Of a stretch of DNA of 64,000 bases, positions 45,825 to 54,709 are shown piece after piece. The notes beneath the pieces are model-generated. The model saw nothing but the letters and a program-made list of their open reading frames with translations, had not been told where the DNA came from and did no database searches. Source of the DNA: Sporosarcina sp. 6E9 (lineage in GTDB: Bacteria; Bacillota; Bacilli; Bacillales_A; Planococcaceae); NCBI RefSeq assembly GCF_017921835.1, contig NZ_JAGEMN010000001.1:1667874-1731873 (forward strand). The letters run 5' to 3'. The translations under genes were made by a program, and so were the position numbers. The first letter of the stretch is position 1; each line of letters opens with the position of its first letter.

Positions 45825-48172
45825 GCAAGCCCCCTTTCTATCCTACGAATACGATTTCCACCTTCTTGACTTGTATAATCACCCGTGATTTGTGCAAATG
45901 TTTTTCCGTCAACTTGTAATATGATTGGTTGGTTTTGTCGCGAAGATGAATAAGAGTTTGATTCACTATTTTGCCTAGCGTCATTAAAAGTTGCCTTTTT
46001 AGGTAAGTCAAAAGCCAATATATCTTCCATCGCCTTTGCCACAACTCCCTCACCCTTTTCAATTCCACCGCCAATACTCTCTCCCCATTTTACATCCATG
46101 ATATCCATCAATGGTCCAGTTTTGGGTGGCGAAAACGGTAAGAAATCCCTGACCTTTTGCACAACATTACCAATAGCATCCGTAACCTTGCTTATTGCGC
46201 CTTTAATTCCATCGGCGATTGATGTGACTATATTTTTACCCGCATTTTTAAATTTACTGAACATACCAGTAACAGCCTTATAGGCGTTACCTATACCACT
46301 TTTAAATAGGCCTGTTACACTCGTCCACATGCTTCTAATGATTCCTGTGAACCCAGTTAATAAACTTCTTCCAATCTTCAACACTCTGCCAACTAAAGAA
46401 ATTTGAACGAAGTTGACTAGGAACTGAACCGCGCCGCTTAAAATGGTTTTAACTGCATCCCACATCGCTGACCAATTACCAGTGAACAACGCCGCGAAGA
46501 ACTGAATGATTCCAGTTATCACTTTTATCGCACCTTGAATGGCTCCTTTAATAGCGTTCCATGTGGAGATGATTAACGATTGAATAAATGGCCATAAAAA
46601 TATCATGATATTCTTAACAATATCGGCCATTGTTTTAATAATATTCCAAATAACTTCTGCAACGGTTGTAATAATAGCCGAAATTACATTCCAGACGTTT
46701 TCTGCCGCTTGTTGTATCATTTGTCCGTGTTCTTCCCAGAAAGAAACGAGTCCAGACCAAATTTCTTGTACAAATTCAACGATACTTCCAACCGCTATCA
46801 TAATAACGTCAACAATGGCTTGCCACACGTTCATAACAGTTTCAAGAATTTGTTGGTTATTTTCATTCCACCATTCAACCATTGCTCCGAATACTTCCAT
46901 GACGAAATCAGAGATCGCTTGGACTACATTCAAAAATGTTTCTTTTATGGTTTCCCAAACTGATATTACTAAGTCTCTAAAACCTTCGTTGTTCTTGTAT
47001 AGCGAGACAAAAACTGCTATTAAACCCGCTATAACACCTATCACAATTAACACTGGCGCAGATATAGCACCGATAGCACCGATTAAAACACCAGCCGCAC
47101 CCTTTATTATCCCAAACCATTTACCTACCATCATTACAGTGGTAATCAGCTTACTCGCTATCATTAATACAGGACCTATTGCTACGGCTATTCCCGCTAT
47201 TTTTGTAATTAGACTTTTAGTGCTGTCATCTAAACCAGTCCACCATTCAATTGCGCTTTTCACGCTTTCAATCATTCTATTGAATGCTTCGCCAATCATC
47301 TTTCCTGTTTCTGCCGCCCACTTCTGTACATCATCTGACTTCAAGTACTCCATAAACCCCGCTATGGATTCTTTAGATTTTTCGAAAACTCCACCTAGTA
47401 TATTTTGACCTATAATTCCGATCCATGCTTTCGTATTGGAAACCATACCTTCCCAACTTTTAGCGTAAGCGCCAGACATTTCACCTGCGAAGTCATCCAT
47501 TACGTCAAGAAATTGTTCAGAGGATACTGCCCCATTTGTAACCATTTTCCTAAACTCTTCTTGTGTAACGCCTAGACTTTCGGCCATCGCCATTGCAAAA
47601 CCAGGCATACCTTGCTCAATCATGTTGAGTTCCATCGTCATTAGCTTCCCTGAACCCTGTACACGGTTAAATATTTGAGCCATATCAGCAACAGGTCTAT
47701 TTGCACCAACTGCCGCATCACCGACTAGCTTGATGTATCGCTCTAACTCCTTACCCTCTTTTACCCCAGCAGCTATACCACCAGCGGCAATCGAAACACC
47801 TTCTGCCATTGTTGTGACAGTTCCCTGTACTGCGGTTCTTACTTGCTCTGATATTCTATCGACAGACTTAGCATCATAGCCCAACCCTTGTAATTGCGCC
47901 CTTGCAGAATCGAGCGCCACTAATCGTTTCCATCCGAACGCCGCGACAATTCCACCCACAGCGGATACTGCTCCTAATGCTGGGACGGTTATCGCCTTAG
48001 TCAAGGTTTTCCCGGCTTTCCCCATAGAACTAGCAATCGATTCAGCTATCCGACTTCCTGCGCTCTTTCCTGCCGCAGTTGCTTCTGGATTGATAACGTT
48101 TTGTATTGATCCGCTGATTCCCTTAGCCGATGGCATAATCTGAACGTACGCTTGACCTAATTCAGTAGCCAT
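45821..48172 (-). CDS. Tail tape measure protein
   Basis: 783 residues. Tape-measure domain with RVQGSGKLMTMELNMIEQGMPG in the first 250 residues, then several long hydrophobic stretches (about 320-400 and 420-580), as usual for TMPs that form a pore during DNA injection. Ends with the domain PFSPPKTGPLMDI common near TMP C-termini. Length predicts a tail of roughly 115-120 nm if scaled at 1.5 angstrom per residue. Confidence 0.92.
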   Translation of the reverse strand: MATELGQAYVQIMPSAKGISGSIQNVINPEATAAGKSAGSRIAESIASSMGKAGKTLTKAITVPALGAVSAVGGIVAAFGWKRLVALDSARAQLQGLGYDAKSVDRISEQVRTAVQGTVTTMAEGVSIAAGGIAAGVKEGKELERYIKLVGDAAVGANRPVADMAQIFNRVQGSGKLMTMELNMIEQGMPGFAMAMAESLGVTQEEFRKMVTNGAVSSEQFLDVMDDFAGEMSGAYAKSWEGMVSNTKAWIGIIGQNILGGVFEKSKESIAGFMEYLKSDDVQKWAAETGKMIGEAFNRMIESVKSAIEWWTGLDDSTKSLITKIAGIAVAIGPVLMIASKLITTVMMVGKWFGIIKGAAGVLIGAIGAISAPVLIVIGVIAGLIAVFVSLYKNNEGFRDLVISVWETIKETFLNVVQAISDFVMEVFGAMVEWWNENNQQILETVMNVWQAIVDVIMIAVGSIVEFVQEIWSGLVSFWEEHGQMIQQAAENVWNVISAIITTVAEVIWNIIKTMADIVKNIMIFLWPFIQSLIISTWNAIKGAIQGAIKVITGIIQFFAALFTGNWSAMWDAVKTILSGAVQFLVNFVQISLVGRVLKIGRSLLTGFTGIIRSMWTSVTGLFKSGIGNAYKAVTGMFSKFKNAGKNIVTSIADGIKGAISKVTDAIGNVVQKVRDFLPFSPPKTGPLMDIMDVKWGESIGGGIEKGEGVVAKAMEDILAFDLPKKATFNDARQNSESNSYSSSRQNQPIILQVDGKTFAQITGDYTSQEGGNRIRRIERGLA

Positions 48173-48544
48173 TTATTCACCACCTGTCAATTCGTTTCTC
48201 GCTCTTATGAAGTCCTCACCAGAATTAAATATGACTGTATCTCTCTCAGTCTCCGCCGACTTCCTATTTGTTAGCATATCGATGATTGACGCGGGTCTGT
48301 TCTTACCCTTTTGCCCGTCCTCTGTCTTAAACCACAACAAAGTACTTAGCCTGTCTGACATTCCCGCTAGAAGTAGAGTGTCCATAGGGACGACCTGTCC
48401 GCTTAAATTCATCTTTATTCTTGAATCGTCACGTAAACCACAAGAAAAGACAGCTACTCTCATAGGAGAATGCTGTCTGTAGTCATATATGTTGTAAGTT
48501 TCTGCAAGGTCGCAAACTAGCGCGTCCTCGTCTGTTTTTATCAT
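48173..48544 (-). CDS. Tail assembly chaperone T part (DUF5361-like)
   Basis: 123 residues from ATG 48544, matching the DUF5361 type by DLAETYNIYDYRQ and SCGLRDDSRIKM. It lies between the G chaperone and tape measure, where the T domain is expected. The frame is open upstream and joins the G gene in the -1 frame at the slippery site 48562-48568. It may be made mainly as the C-terminal part of a GT fusion of about 215 residues; separate initiation at ATG 48544 is not excluded. Confidence 0.8.
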   Translation of the reverse strand: MIKTDEDALVCDLAETYNIYDYRQHSPMRVAVFSCGLRDDSRIKMNLSGQVVPMDTLLLAGMSDRLSTLLWFKTEDGQKGKNRPASIIDMLTNRKSAETERDTVIFNSGEDFIRARNELTGGE

Positions 48545-48555
48545 CCTGGCAAGGA

Positions 48556-48819
48556 TTAGGAGTTTTTTGTTTCTCTTTGACTGTTGAAAATCTCCATAAT
48601 TTCCTCTGAAATTTTATCTGTTGGAACTGTTCCACCTTCTGTTCTTAGGTGGTCTTTCAGTTTTTCCCTCTGCTCTTTTCCTAACAACAAGGTCACTGTT
48701 TTCGATATAAGTAAAGGGTTTTCTTCAAGTTCGCCCAAAACTTCAACTAGTTCATAGTTATTCAAGTTTTCTTCTGGAATCTCGTATTTAAACCCTGATG
48801 ACGTTTCGCCTGTAATCAT
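48556..48819 (-). CDS. Tail assembly chaperone G
   Basis: 87 residues (MITGETSSGFKYEIPEENL...), acidic and helical. Its position between the tail tube and tape measure, and the slippery A-AAA-AAC in its last codons, identify it as the G chaperone that coats the tape measure. ATG after GGAGG. About 86 residues plus six linker codons would join the T part after frameshifting. Confidence 0.82.
   Translation of the reverse strand: MITGETSSGFKYEIPEENLNNYELVEVLGELEENPLLISKTVTLLLGKEQREKLKDHLRTEGGTVPTDKISEEIMEIFNSQRETKNS
48562..48568 (-). promoter_or_regulatory. -1 programmed frameshift slippery site (G/GT)
   Basis: Minus strand reads ACA-AAA-AAC-TCC-TAA in the G frame. The heptamer A-AAA-AAC is correctly phased; slipping by -1 bypasses the stop and continues CTC-CTA-ATC-CTT-GCC-AGG-ATG into the T frame. 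Confidence 0.88.
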
Positions 48820-48823
48820 TGAT

Positions 48824-49390
48824 TTATCCTCCTACTGGTGTCGGTTTTTGGATGTACTCATAGTGAGTATTTCCCTCTTCATCTGGCATTGCTTGTACTG
48901 TCGTTTCGTACCCGATAGCGTCTGCATCTGCATAGCTGATTTCGCCTAGTTCAGATACTTTACCATTCGGAATGACAATCCTTTTCAAGTTGCCGCCTTT
49001 TAGAATCATATCTACGATAAGGCAATGCTCTTCGTGTTCTTTAGAGTTGGCCTTGATAGTAATTCCAGTGTCTAGTGTTCCTGTAACGTTATCTTGACCG
49101 TACACCTCTTTTAAGACTTCAACGTTAGTAGCTTCAATCAATGTGTAGGTGAATACATCATCTTTTCCAGTTTGAACCGATGCGACTGTGTCTCCACCCC
49201 ACGCCTTTATAGTTTCGCTTTCAGGTGAATTCTCGTTAGTCAGTCCATCCTCCGAAATATAACCTAAACTCTTAAATGCTGCGTCTAATTCTGTTGCAGC
49301 GTCCACAGGTAAAACTGTACCTAATGGCGCTGAATAAACAGCCCCGCCGACTTTTGGTTTTGCTGTTGAAACGTTTGCTACACTACTCAT
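48824..49390 (-). CDS. Major tail tube protein
   Basis: 188 residues. [24 protein letters not shown] and [26 protein letters not shown] match the phage major tail (tube) family of the lambda gpV / phi13 type. Directly upstream of the G chaperone, as expected. ATG with a good ribosome-binding site. Confidence 0.88.
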   Translation of the reverse strand: MSSVANVSTAKPKVGGAVYSAPLGTVLPVDAATELDAAFKSLGYISEDGLTNENSPESETIKAWGGDTVASVQTGKDDVFTYTLIEATNVEVLKEVYGQDNVTGTLDTGITIKANSKEHEEHCLIVDMILKGGNLKRIVIPNGKVSELGEISYADADAIGYETTVQAMPDEEGNTHYEYIQKPTPVGG

Positions 49391-49401
49391 ATTTATACCT
49401 C

Positions 49402-49737
49402 CTAATAATATCTAATTTCATACACCGCTTGGTAACGGTATTCTTTTGTGGTCGTATCTGTAAAATTATAATCGCCATTCAAGGATAACCCTCTGATTTC
49501 ATTTAGCTCCACCAACTGTTTTACTACTTGTTTTAACTCTTCATTTAACTTAGCCGCCTTATACTTGCTTTCAGCGTAACTTTGAAAAGCAATTATAGCC
49601 GACGGCAAGTGATTACTTTCTCCACTGCCTATTTTATCTATCAAAACATACCGCTTTGGTGCGTCTGTTGGTTTTTCCGTAAAGGCAGGAACAGACAAAT
49701 GTACATCTAAAAAGTCTTTAACAATTAATTCAATCAT
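49402..49737 (-). CDS. Tail terminator (head-tail joining) protein
   Basis: 111 residues. [35 protein letters not shown] suits the tail-completion/terminator fold that caps the tail tube. Identification is partly by position, between the gp10-like protein and the tube gene. Confidence 0.75.
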   Translation of the reverse strand: MIELIVKDFLDVHLSVPAFTEKPTDAPKRYVLIDKIGSGESNHLPSAIIAFQSYAESKYKAAKLNEELKQVVKQLVELNEIRGLSLNGDYNFTDTTTKEYRYQAVYEIRYY

Positions 49738-49974
49738 CTATTTCACCGACTTTAACGCTGTATTGTTTTTCATGTTATCTGCTTTTGCTTGTGGCGTGTT
49801 TGGGTATACTCTAGCATTGGCTCTATTTTTACCCACATGCATATCTTGTTCATAACCGCTGCCCGCTTTACCCTTGATAGTTGTCGCATGACCCTTTAAA
49901 ACGCTTTGCATATTCCCCGACTTCATTAGTTCAGCTACGCCTTTTCGATTTAACTTAAAATCTATTTTACTCAT
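49738..49974 (-). CDS. HK97 gp10-like neck protein (short)
   Basis: 78 residues; other gp10-like proteins are usually longer (about 110-150). KLNRKGVAELMKSGNMQSVLKGHA and the VYPNTPQAKADNMKNNTALKS C-terminal tail are characteristic. It sits between head-closure and tail-terminator genes. Confidence 0.75.
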   Translation of the reverse strand: MSKIDFKLNRKGVAELMKSGNMQSVLKGHATTIKGKAGSGYEQDMHVGKNRANARVYPNTPQAKADNMKNNTALKSVK

Positions 49975-50305
49975 AGCGTTCCACCATCACTTTTTTGTTC
50001 CAGTCCAGTGGGATTAAATGGTCTATACCTTGTGTTGGAATACCGAATGTTTTCCATCGTTTACCGAAAAAAAACACCTCAGCATTCTCCCAATCGTTTT
50101 CATCATCTTTTGGAATCGCTAAGGTATAGACTGCTTTTTTACCATCTATATTTAGTTGATTTACAATATCGTCTGTCGATGTTGGATTTACAAGAACATT
50201 ATCGACTTCGATTTCCACATCTTCATAAACTGGTTGGCCAAACGGATCTTTATTAACTTCTTTTTTATTAATTAAGGTAACTGTAATTCCTTTAATTAGT
50301 GCCAT
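49967..50305 (-). CDS. Head closure (stopper) protein
   Basis: 112 residues from ATG 50305 (MALIKGITVTLINKKEVNKDPFG), preceded by GGGGTGA. The opening and DDENDWENAEVFFFGKRWKTFG suit the small beta-barrel head-closure/minor capsid family. It overlaps the connector gene by 14 bp and the gp10-like gene by 8 bp. Confidence 0.75.
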   Translation of the reverse strand: MALIKGITVTLINKKEVNKDPFGQPVYEDVEIEVDNVLVNPTSTDDIVNQLNIDGKKAVYTLAIPKDDENDWENAEVFFFGKRWKTFGIPTQGIDHLIPLDWNKKVMVERYE

Positions 50306-50687
50306 AAAAATCAATCACCCCATAACGCTGTTTCCTTAACCCCAACGCTTTCAACTCGTCACGTTTTATGAACAATCCGCCACCAGGCGTGAGGAACGTT
50401 CCAGAAACGGAATAACCAAGCGCTGATTCTGAATACTGTTTCATAGGCTCTTGATTTGTGGAGGTCATCAACGTCCTAGCGACTATATCAACTGTTACGG
50501 ACTTAACCACACTCTTGTATGCGACACTGTCAGCAATCATCTCGTCAATGTCTTTACCAACGTTTTCAGCTTCCAGTCTCAATCGGTCAGAAACAACTGT
50601 TAATAACGCTTCAGCCCGAGTTTCTTCATCCTGTTGCAATGGTCTCCATAATGTAATTAATTCATTAATAGTTGCGAAATCCGCCAT
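50292..50687 (-). CDS. Head-tail connector, Gp19/Gp15/Gp42 family
   Basis: 131 residues. MADFATINELITLWRPLQQDEETRAEALLTVVSDRLR is the N-terminus of the Firmicutes Gp19/Gp15/Gp42 adaptor family. The protein makes the ring below the portal. Mainly helical with a C-terminal loop ending GVIDFYGTN. Confidence 0.85.
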   Translation of the reverse strand: MADFATINELITLWRPLQQDEETRAEALLTVVSDRLRLEAENVGKDIDEMIADSVAYKSVVKSVTVDIVARTLMTSTNQEPMKQYSESALGYSVSGTFLTPGGGLFIKRDELKALGLRKQRYGVIDFYGTN

Positions 50688-50698
50688 ATTTACACCAC

Positions 50699-50974
50699 CT
50701 ATTCGAAGGCAGCAACGATAGCAGCGATTCGAGCTGGCTTATTTTTCTTATCTTCAGCAGTAAGTTCGATTTTGTGTTTTTTCGCAAATTCATCTAACTG
50801 TTTATTTGTCATTTCTTCTAAATCGACTTCTTCTTCGACATATTCTTCGTTTTCACTAAGGACTTCTTCTACTTCTTCTGTAAAAGCTTTCGTCTTTACT
50901 GCTTCCCAATCGTCCCCGGAAATGTTAAAAGGACTATCAATGATAGCCCCAGTTCTAATATTTTTGTATCTCAT
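50699..50974 (-). CDS. Small acidic head-associated protein with a C-terminal LEM/SAP-like motif
   Basis: 91 residues, very acidic in the centre (EEVEEVLSENEEYVEEEVDLEE). The end EMTNKQLDEFAKKHKIELTAEDKKNKPARIAAIVAAFE resembles HeH/LEM or SAP-type nucleic-acid-binding helices. Placed between the capsid and the connector. Exact role unknown. Confidence 0.7.
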   Translation of the reverse strand: MRYKNIRTGAIIDSPFNISGDDWEAVKTKAFTEEVEEVLSENEEYVEEEVDLEEMTNKQLDEFAKKHKIELTAEDKKNKPARIAAIVAAFE

Positions 50975-50986
50975 ATTTATTCCTCC

Positions 50987-51880
50987 TTATGAAGTTGCTT
51001 CTGTAATTCGTGCAAATGATTCTGGATCTAAAATTCCCCAACCTAAGAATAACTCTGCGCGGATATAGACTTGGTTATAGCCTTGCAAGTCAAATCCAGA
51101 GTTATCTGGATCACCATATTCGATAACTTTTAGCGGAATTTGTTTTGCATACCCCCACTTAAAGCCGTTTTGGAAATCACCGATATATCCAAGAGCATCA
51201 TCTGACATATCCGATACAGTTTTATTGACCTCTGTCGGCAATCCATTAATTGTTGCCGGAGCGTTCCCCCATGCTAATTCTGGGAACATTGGGTTTCCTT
51301 GTTGGTCTTTTTGTTTAGCTAAAGCAGTACGTAATGCCGGAGCGATTGCTTGTCCAGTAATATCTCCGCCTGATCCTTGTACTAATGCAATGGCATCTTC
51401 AATAACACCGTTAGCATCTGCAACTCCTAAAGGCGCTTCAACCGCTTGTGAAATTGCTTCATCGAAGTGATTATCCCCAATTACCGTTGATGCTGTGCCT
51501 GTACGTGGGTTCACACCGTGAAAGGACATGAGGTCTAATCCTCGAGCCGCTTTCTTAGCAAATCCATCGTTAAATGCTTTTAAAATTCCAATACGTGCTT
51601 CTTTTTCTGCAAACATAAATTCATCAGAAACTCGAGCACCATACTCGATTTTGATTGGTACAATTGTTCGTGGCGCCAATGACATGCCGCCATGTGATTT
51701 CTTTCCAGATTCAGCAACAACATCAATTTCAGAATCCATTGTGAAAATGAATTCTTTCTGTCCGTTAAAAGGGATCGGTGTTTGTTTTGCCAACTTTGCA
51801 ATTGAAGATTCACCTTGTACTTTGTTTACTAAATCCGTTACTAATACTGGGTCAAATAAAGTTCCTTTGTTCAATGTCAT
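50987..51880 (-). CDS. Major capsid protein, HK97 fold
   Basis: 297 residues. LAKQTPIPFNGQKEFIFTMDSEIDVVAESGKKSHGG and PIKIEYGARVSDEFMFAEKEARIG match HK97-like capsid proteins. The scaffold gene is directly upstream, so there is no N-terminal scaffold (delta) domain. Full length. Confidence 0.9.
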   Translation of the reverse strand: MTLNKGTLFDPVLVTDLVNKVQGESSIAKLAKQTPIPFNGQKEFIFTMDSEIDVVAESGKKSHGGMSLAPRTIVPIKIEYGARVSDEFMFAEKEARIGILKAFNDGFAKKAARGLDLMSFHGVNPRTGTASTVIGDNHFDEAISQAVEAPLGVADANGVIEDAIALVQGSGGDITGQAIAPALRTALAKQKDQQGNPMFPELAWGNAPATINGLPTEVNKTVSDMSDDALGYIGDFQNGFKWGYAKQIPLKVIEYGDPDNSGFDLQGYNQVYIRAELFLGWGILDPESFARITEATS

Positions 51881-51900
51881 AATTTATTTCTCTCCTTTTA

Positions 51901-52350
51901 TCATAAGTTTTCTAGCATTTTTTCATATGCTTCTTCTGCTGCATCTGCTTTAGGTGGTTCCGTAGTCCTTAGTGGCAATGTAGGTGGCTTTTTGCCAATA
52001 AATCCAGCCATATTTTCGGCGTCTGCTTTGATTTCCTCTTCAGTTACGCCACTCAATCTACCAGCCAGTTCGAGTGGGATTCCTGCTTGTATTGCAACAG
52101 ATGTTTTTAAATCTTTTAATTTGTATGTTTCTACTTCTTTCCTTAAATCATCAACACTGCTTAATTCTGTTTCTTTTGTTTTCAGTGTGTTTTGCAGGCC
52201 TGTAAGTTGTTGTTCAAGTGTGGCTTTAGCACTTTTCAAATCCTCATAGTCATCCGGCTTGACCGCTTGGATTGCTTTACCGTGTGCTTTCATAGCCGCT
52301 TCAATTTGTTCATCAGTAAGACCTAGTTCTTTTAAAAACTCTCTATTCAT
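51901..52350 (-). CDS. Capsid scaffolding protein (GP20-like)
   Basis: 149 residues. N-terminal LKELGLTDEQIEAAMKAHGKA, then a coiled coil (about 35-80) and an acidic C-terminus are typical of phage GP20/minor structural scaffolds. Directly before the capsid gene. It should assemble the procapsid and be lost on maturation. Confidence 0.85.
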   Translation of the reverse strand: MNREFLKELGLTDEQIEAAMKAHGKAIQAVKPDDYEDLKSAKATLEQQLTGLQNTLKTKETELSSVDDLRKEVETYKLKDLKTSVAIQAGIPLELAGRLSGVTEEEIKADAENMAGFIGKKPPTLPLRTTEPPKADAAEEAYEKMLENL

Positions 52351-52479
52351 TTTAATTGCTCCCTTACGTTATTTTTACGAGGTTACGACCTCGTTAGGTT
52401 TGTACATTTACGTTGTACGAACGAATGAATGCATAAAAAATAAGCCTGTTTATAGCGTCTATTGCTTAAAGACGAGTTT

Positions 52480-52692
52480 CTAGAAAACTACTGTAAATAT
52501 TTTAAGAATGCTTCTATGTCCAATTCCTAATCCGCCTCTTTCTGGCGCAACAAATAAATAATCGTACATTTTTTCAGTTGCTTGTTTTTTGGTTATATAT
52601 TCAAACTTCATTTCCACAACCCTAACTTCTAAGGTTTGAGCGGTTCTGTATACGCCGTAAACACGAACGTTATCATATTTCTTTCTGAACAT
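52480..52692 (-). CDS. Small hypothetical phage protein
   Basis: 70 residues (MFRKKYDNVRVYGVYRTAQ...). AGGAGG lies seven bases before the ATG, a strong case for translation. No membrane segment; alternating strands and a basic N-terminus. It sits alone in a 665-bp break between the scaffold gene and the gene at 53016, next to a plus-strand transcription unit. Function not recognised. Confidence 0.6.
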   Translation of the reverse strand: MFRKKYDNVRVYGVYRTAQTLEVRVVEMKFEYITKKQATEKMYDYLFVAPERGGLGIGHRSILKIFTVVF

Positions 52693-52780
52693 GCTTTAAC
52701 CTCCTATATAGCTACATAACGGAGTAGCCAACCGAGATATTGGACCACTTCCTTTGTCGAATATTGTCGTTTTTCTCTTG

Positions 52781-52809
52781 TTTACACCTTACGTAATCAA
52801 TGATATCTT
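52781..52809 (+). promoter_or_regulatory. Plus-strand promoter candidate in the head gene region
   Basis: TTTACA (52781-52786), 17-bp spacer, TATCTT (52804-52809). The transcript would start near 52815 and lead into a structured leader (52823-52890) and the small peptide at 52905. Confidence 0.45.
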
Positions 52810-52904
52810 TGAATTTGTAAGAGACGAGAGGACGGGCCTCTCAGATGTGCTATTAAAGGCATCCAGAATACCCGTAATCCTCTTCTCGTCAGGGAGGTGT
52901 GGTT

Positions 52905-52982
52905 ATGGAAATCCACATCAAAATTTCCGGCGAACTCCTAACCAAACTGGTCTGGACAGTAGCAATCATCCTCTTCCTGTAA
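52905..52982 (+). CDS. 25-residue hydrophobic peptide, type I toxin-like
   Basis: A short plus-strand frame in the minus-strand morphogenesis operon: MEIHIKISGELLTKLVWTVA plus a hydrophobic end. GGGAGGTG precedes the ATG by six bases. The C-terminal half is a short membrane-seeking helix. A leader stem (52823-52832 with 52878-52890) ends just before the ribosome-binding site, and a terminator overlaps the stop codon. Size, hydrophobicity and structured mRNA recall type I toxins. No homologue is recognised, so it could be a different kind of membrane peptide. Confidence 0.45.
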   Translation: MEIHIKISGELLTKLVWTVAIILFL

Positions 52983-52998
52983 AGGGAGGGGGTTTTTT
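52970..52998 (+). terminator. Terminator of the plus-strand peptide unit
   Basis: CCTCTTCC / GGGAGGGG stem (with G-U pairs) followed by TTTTTT; overlaps the peptide stop codon. Confidence 0.7.
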
Positions 52999-53015
52999 AT
53001 ATAAACAAGCTCCTC

Positions 53016-53270
53016 TCACATATTCATTCTGCGAACAATCGACAAAGGCTTTCTTGTCATCACTTGGCTATTTCTACGCGTGTCCCAAACGATTGGATGG
53101 ACGTATCGCGGTTCGGGAATTGTGCGCTCTACATAATCGGTAATTCGCACCCTTATTCTGTTCCAAATTTCCTTTACTGCTTGAATAATTGATTTCGCCA
53201 TTGCCGAAAATGCATCAACTACACTTCTAACAAATTCGCTAGCCGTACGCTCTACTTCGTGTTTTTCCAT
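53016..53270 (-). CDS. Hypothetical phage protein
   Basis: 84 residues from ATG 53270, preceded by AAGGGAG at normal spacing. Amphipathic helical N-terminus (SEFVRSVVDAFSAMAKSIIQAVKEIW), then basic and Pro-rich. Located 20 bp after terL. No family recognised. Confidence 0.65.
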   Translation of the reverse strand: MEKHEVERTASEFVRSVVDAFSAMAKSIIQAVKEIWNRIRVRITDYVERTIPEPRYVHPIVWDTRRNSQVMTRKPLSIVRRMNM

Positions 53271-53290
53271 TCCTCTCGCTCCCTTTCGAT

Positions 53291-54691
53291 CTAATATCTT
53301 ATTTTCTGTTTCTTAGGTGGCTTAGCTTCCGAACATGCCCAATGTGCTAATATCATAGATTCCATTAATGCAATATCATGTTCTTCAATTTGCGAACGAT
53401 AACCAAAACCACCTTGTGTACCAATGTTTCGTTTATCACAGTTCGTGACTACCTGGAACAATGAAGGCTGATTCTTATGTGCAATCGTTTGTTGAAATAA
53501 TGCTTGTTCAAATGTTGAGTTAGCTACTATGATTTCTTTTACAGTTGGTAGGATAGGTGGCTTTAATTTTGCCTGTTTCATTGCTTCAGCTAATATGTTC
53601 TGACCACTTGCCCCATCAATAACAACTTCTTGTACATCTGCGTTTCTAAGGAAATGGATAATCCATGCGTTGCCTTGTCGTATCGTTTGGCAATCGATTG
53701 ATTCAACAAACACTTTGTCATCTTCTGTTTTAACGGCAATACTTAGTGCTATATTTGTCCCGTCATAACCGTATTTAATACCTGCGAATAATTTACCTTT
53801 CAGTTTAGGTAATGTTTCAACTTGCAATTCATTCCATTCGTTTTCAGATATGGCTGATTTCTGATTGTACTGGATCCACAATCCTAAACGTTGGATATTA
53901 AAGTCAATGTCATCATCGCCAACTTCAGCTTGAATGTTACGCTCAGTAACCCTCAAACCTAAACTGGGATTCGCCTGATACCATAAGTCCTTATCTCTTA
54001 CATCAGACTGTTTGTCCACACTCCATTCAGCCCAACCAGTATCTTCTGAATTACCATGTAAAGTATTCTCTCTAAGTCGAGTAAAGACTGTTCCACTTGA
54101 TATAGGCGTCGGAGGTGTACCTGTATAAATTGTCTGCGGATTCGGACTTGCCGCTATCGTATACATCAAAGCTGAACGTTGGTCATCTGTGTATTCTTGG
54201 GCTTCATCCACAACAAATAAATCAAAACTTTCACCTAAACCACCAGTTGAAGTTCTTGTTCTAAAATCAATTCGCCCACCATCATTTAACTCAATACTCT
54301 CGTTACCTCTCGCTTTTATGCTGGTAAAGTCAACTTGATTTTCATAACCGCTTTCTTCAAGTATTGCTACAAGTCTATTAAAAGCCGCTTTACTAGTGTT
54401 GGTTCGATGTGCAGTATGGAGTATTCTTTCTCCTTTTTTTAAACCAATCAATTCACGAATGGCCACAATCTCATTCTTACCATTTTGACGAGGGACAGAA
54501 TAACCAAAGTTCATATGTGTCCATAAACCTTCTTTATTTTTGGCTAATATTGCATTGGTAATAAACCGCTGCCAATCAAAAGCTTTACGACCGGACTTTT
54601 CATATAACTCAATGGCTTCATCGCCCATCGATACGTCATAAGGTAAGATTAATGATTTTGTAGGAGTTTGTTCTCCGATTCTCACAGCCAT
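53291..54691 (-). CDS. Terminase large subunit
   Basis: 466 residues. The N-terminal ATPase has a Walker A variant VPRQNGKNEI, Walker B FDLFVVDEAQE and the coupling motif YTGTPP. A C-terminal RNase H-like nuclease follows, with Asp in KYGYDGTNIALSI and a distal EEHDIALMESM. ATG 54691 follows AAAGGGTG. Unusually it lies after the portal and MuF genes rather than before them. No small terminase gene is recognised. Confidence 0.9.
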   Translation of the reverse strand: MAVRIGEQTPTKSLILPYDVSMGDEAIELYEKSGRKAFDWQRFITNAILAKNKEGLWTHMNFGYSVPRQNGKNEIVAIRELIGLKKGERILHTAHRTNTSKAAFNRLVAILEESGYENQVDFTSIKARGNESIELNDGGRIDFRTRTSTGGLGESFDLFVVDEAQEYTDDQRSALMYTIAASPNPQTIYTGTPPTPISSGTVFTRLRENTLHGNSEDTGWAEWSVDKQSDVRDKDLWYQANPSLGLRVTERNIQAEVGDDDIDFNIQRLGLWIQYNQKSAISENEWNELQVETLPKLKGKLFAGIKYGYDGTNIALSIAVKTEDDKVFVESIDCQTIRQGNAWIIHFLRNADVQEVVIDGASGQNILAEAMKQAKLKPPILPTVKEIIVANSTFEQALFQQTIAHKNQPSLFQVVTNCDKRNIGTQGGFGYRSQIEEHDIALMESMILAHWACSEAKPPKKQKIRY

Positions 54692-54709
54692 CTAGCAACA
54701 CCCTTTCAA

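Noticed and set aside
46605-47408. 267-residue plus-strand frame rich in Thr, Ile and Ser
   Set aside because: Mirror of the hydrophobic region of the tape measure gene; no start signal.
52754-53143. 129-residue plus-strand frame
   Set aside because: Overlaps the better-supported 25-codon peptide unit in another frame and reads through its terminator; no ribosome-binding site.
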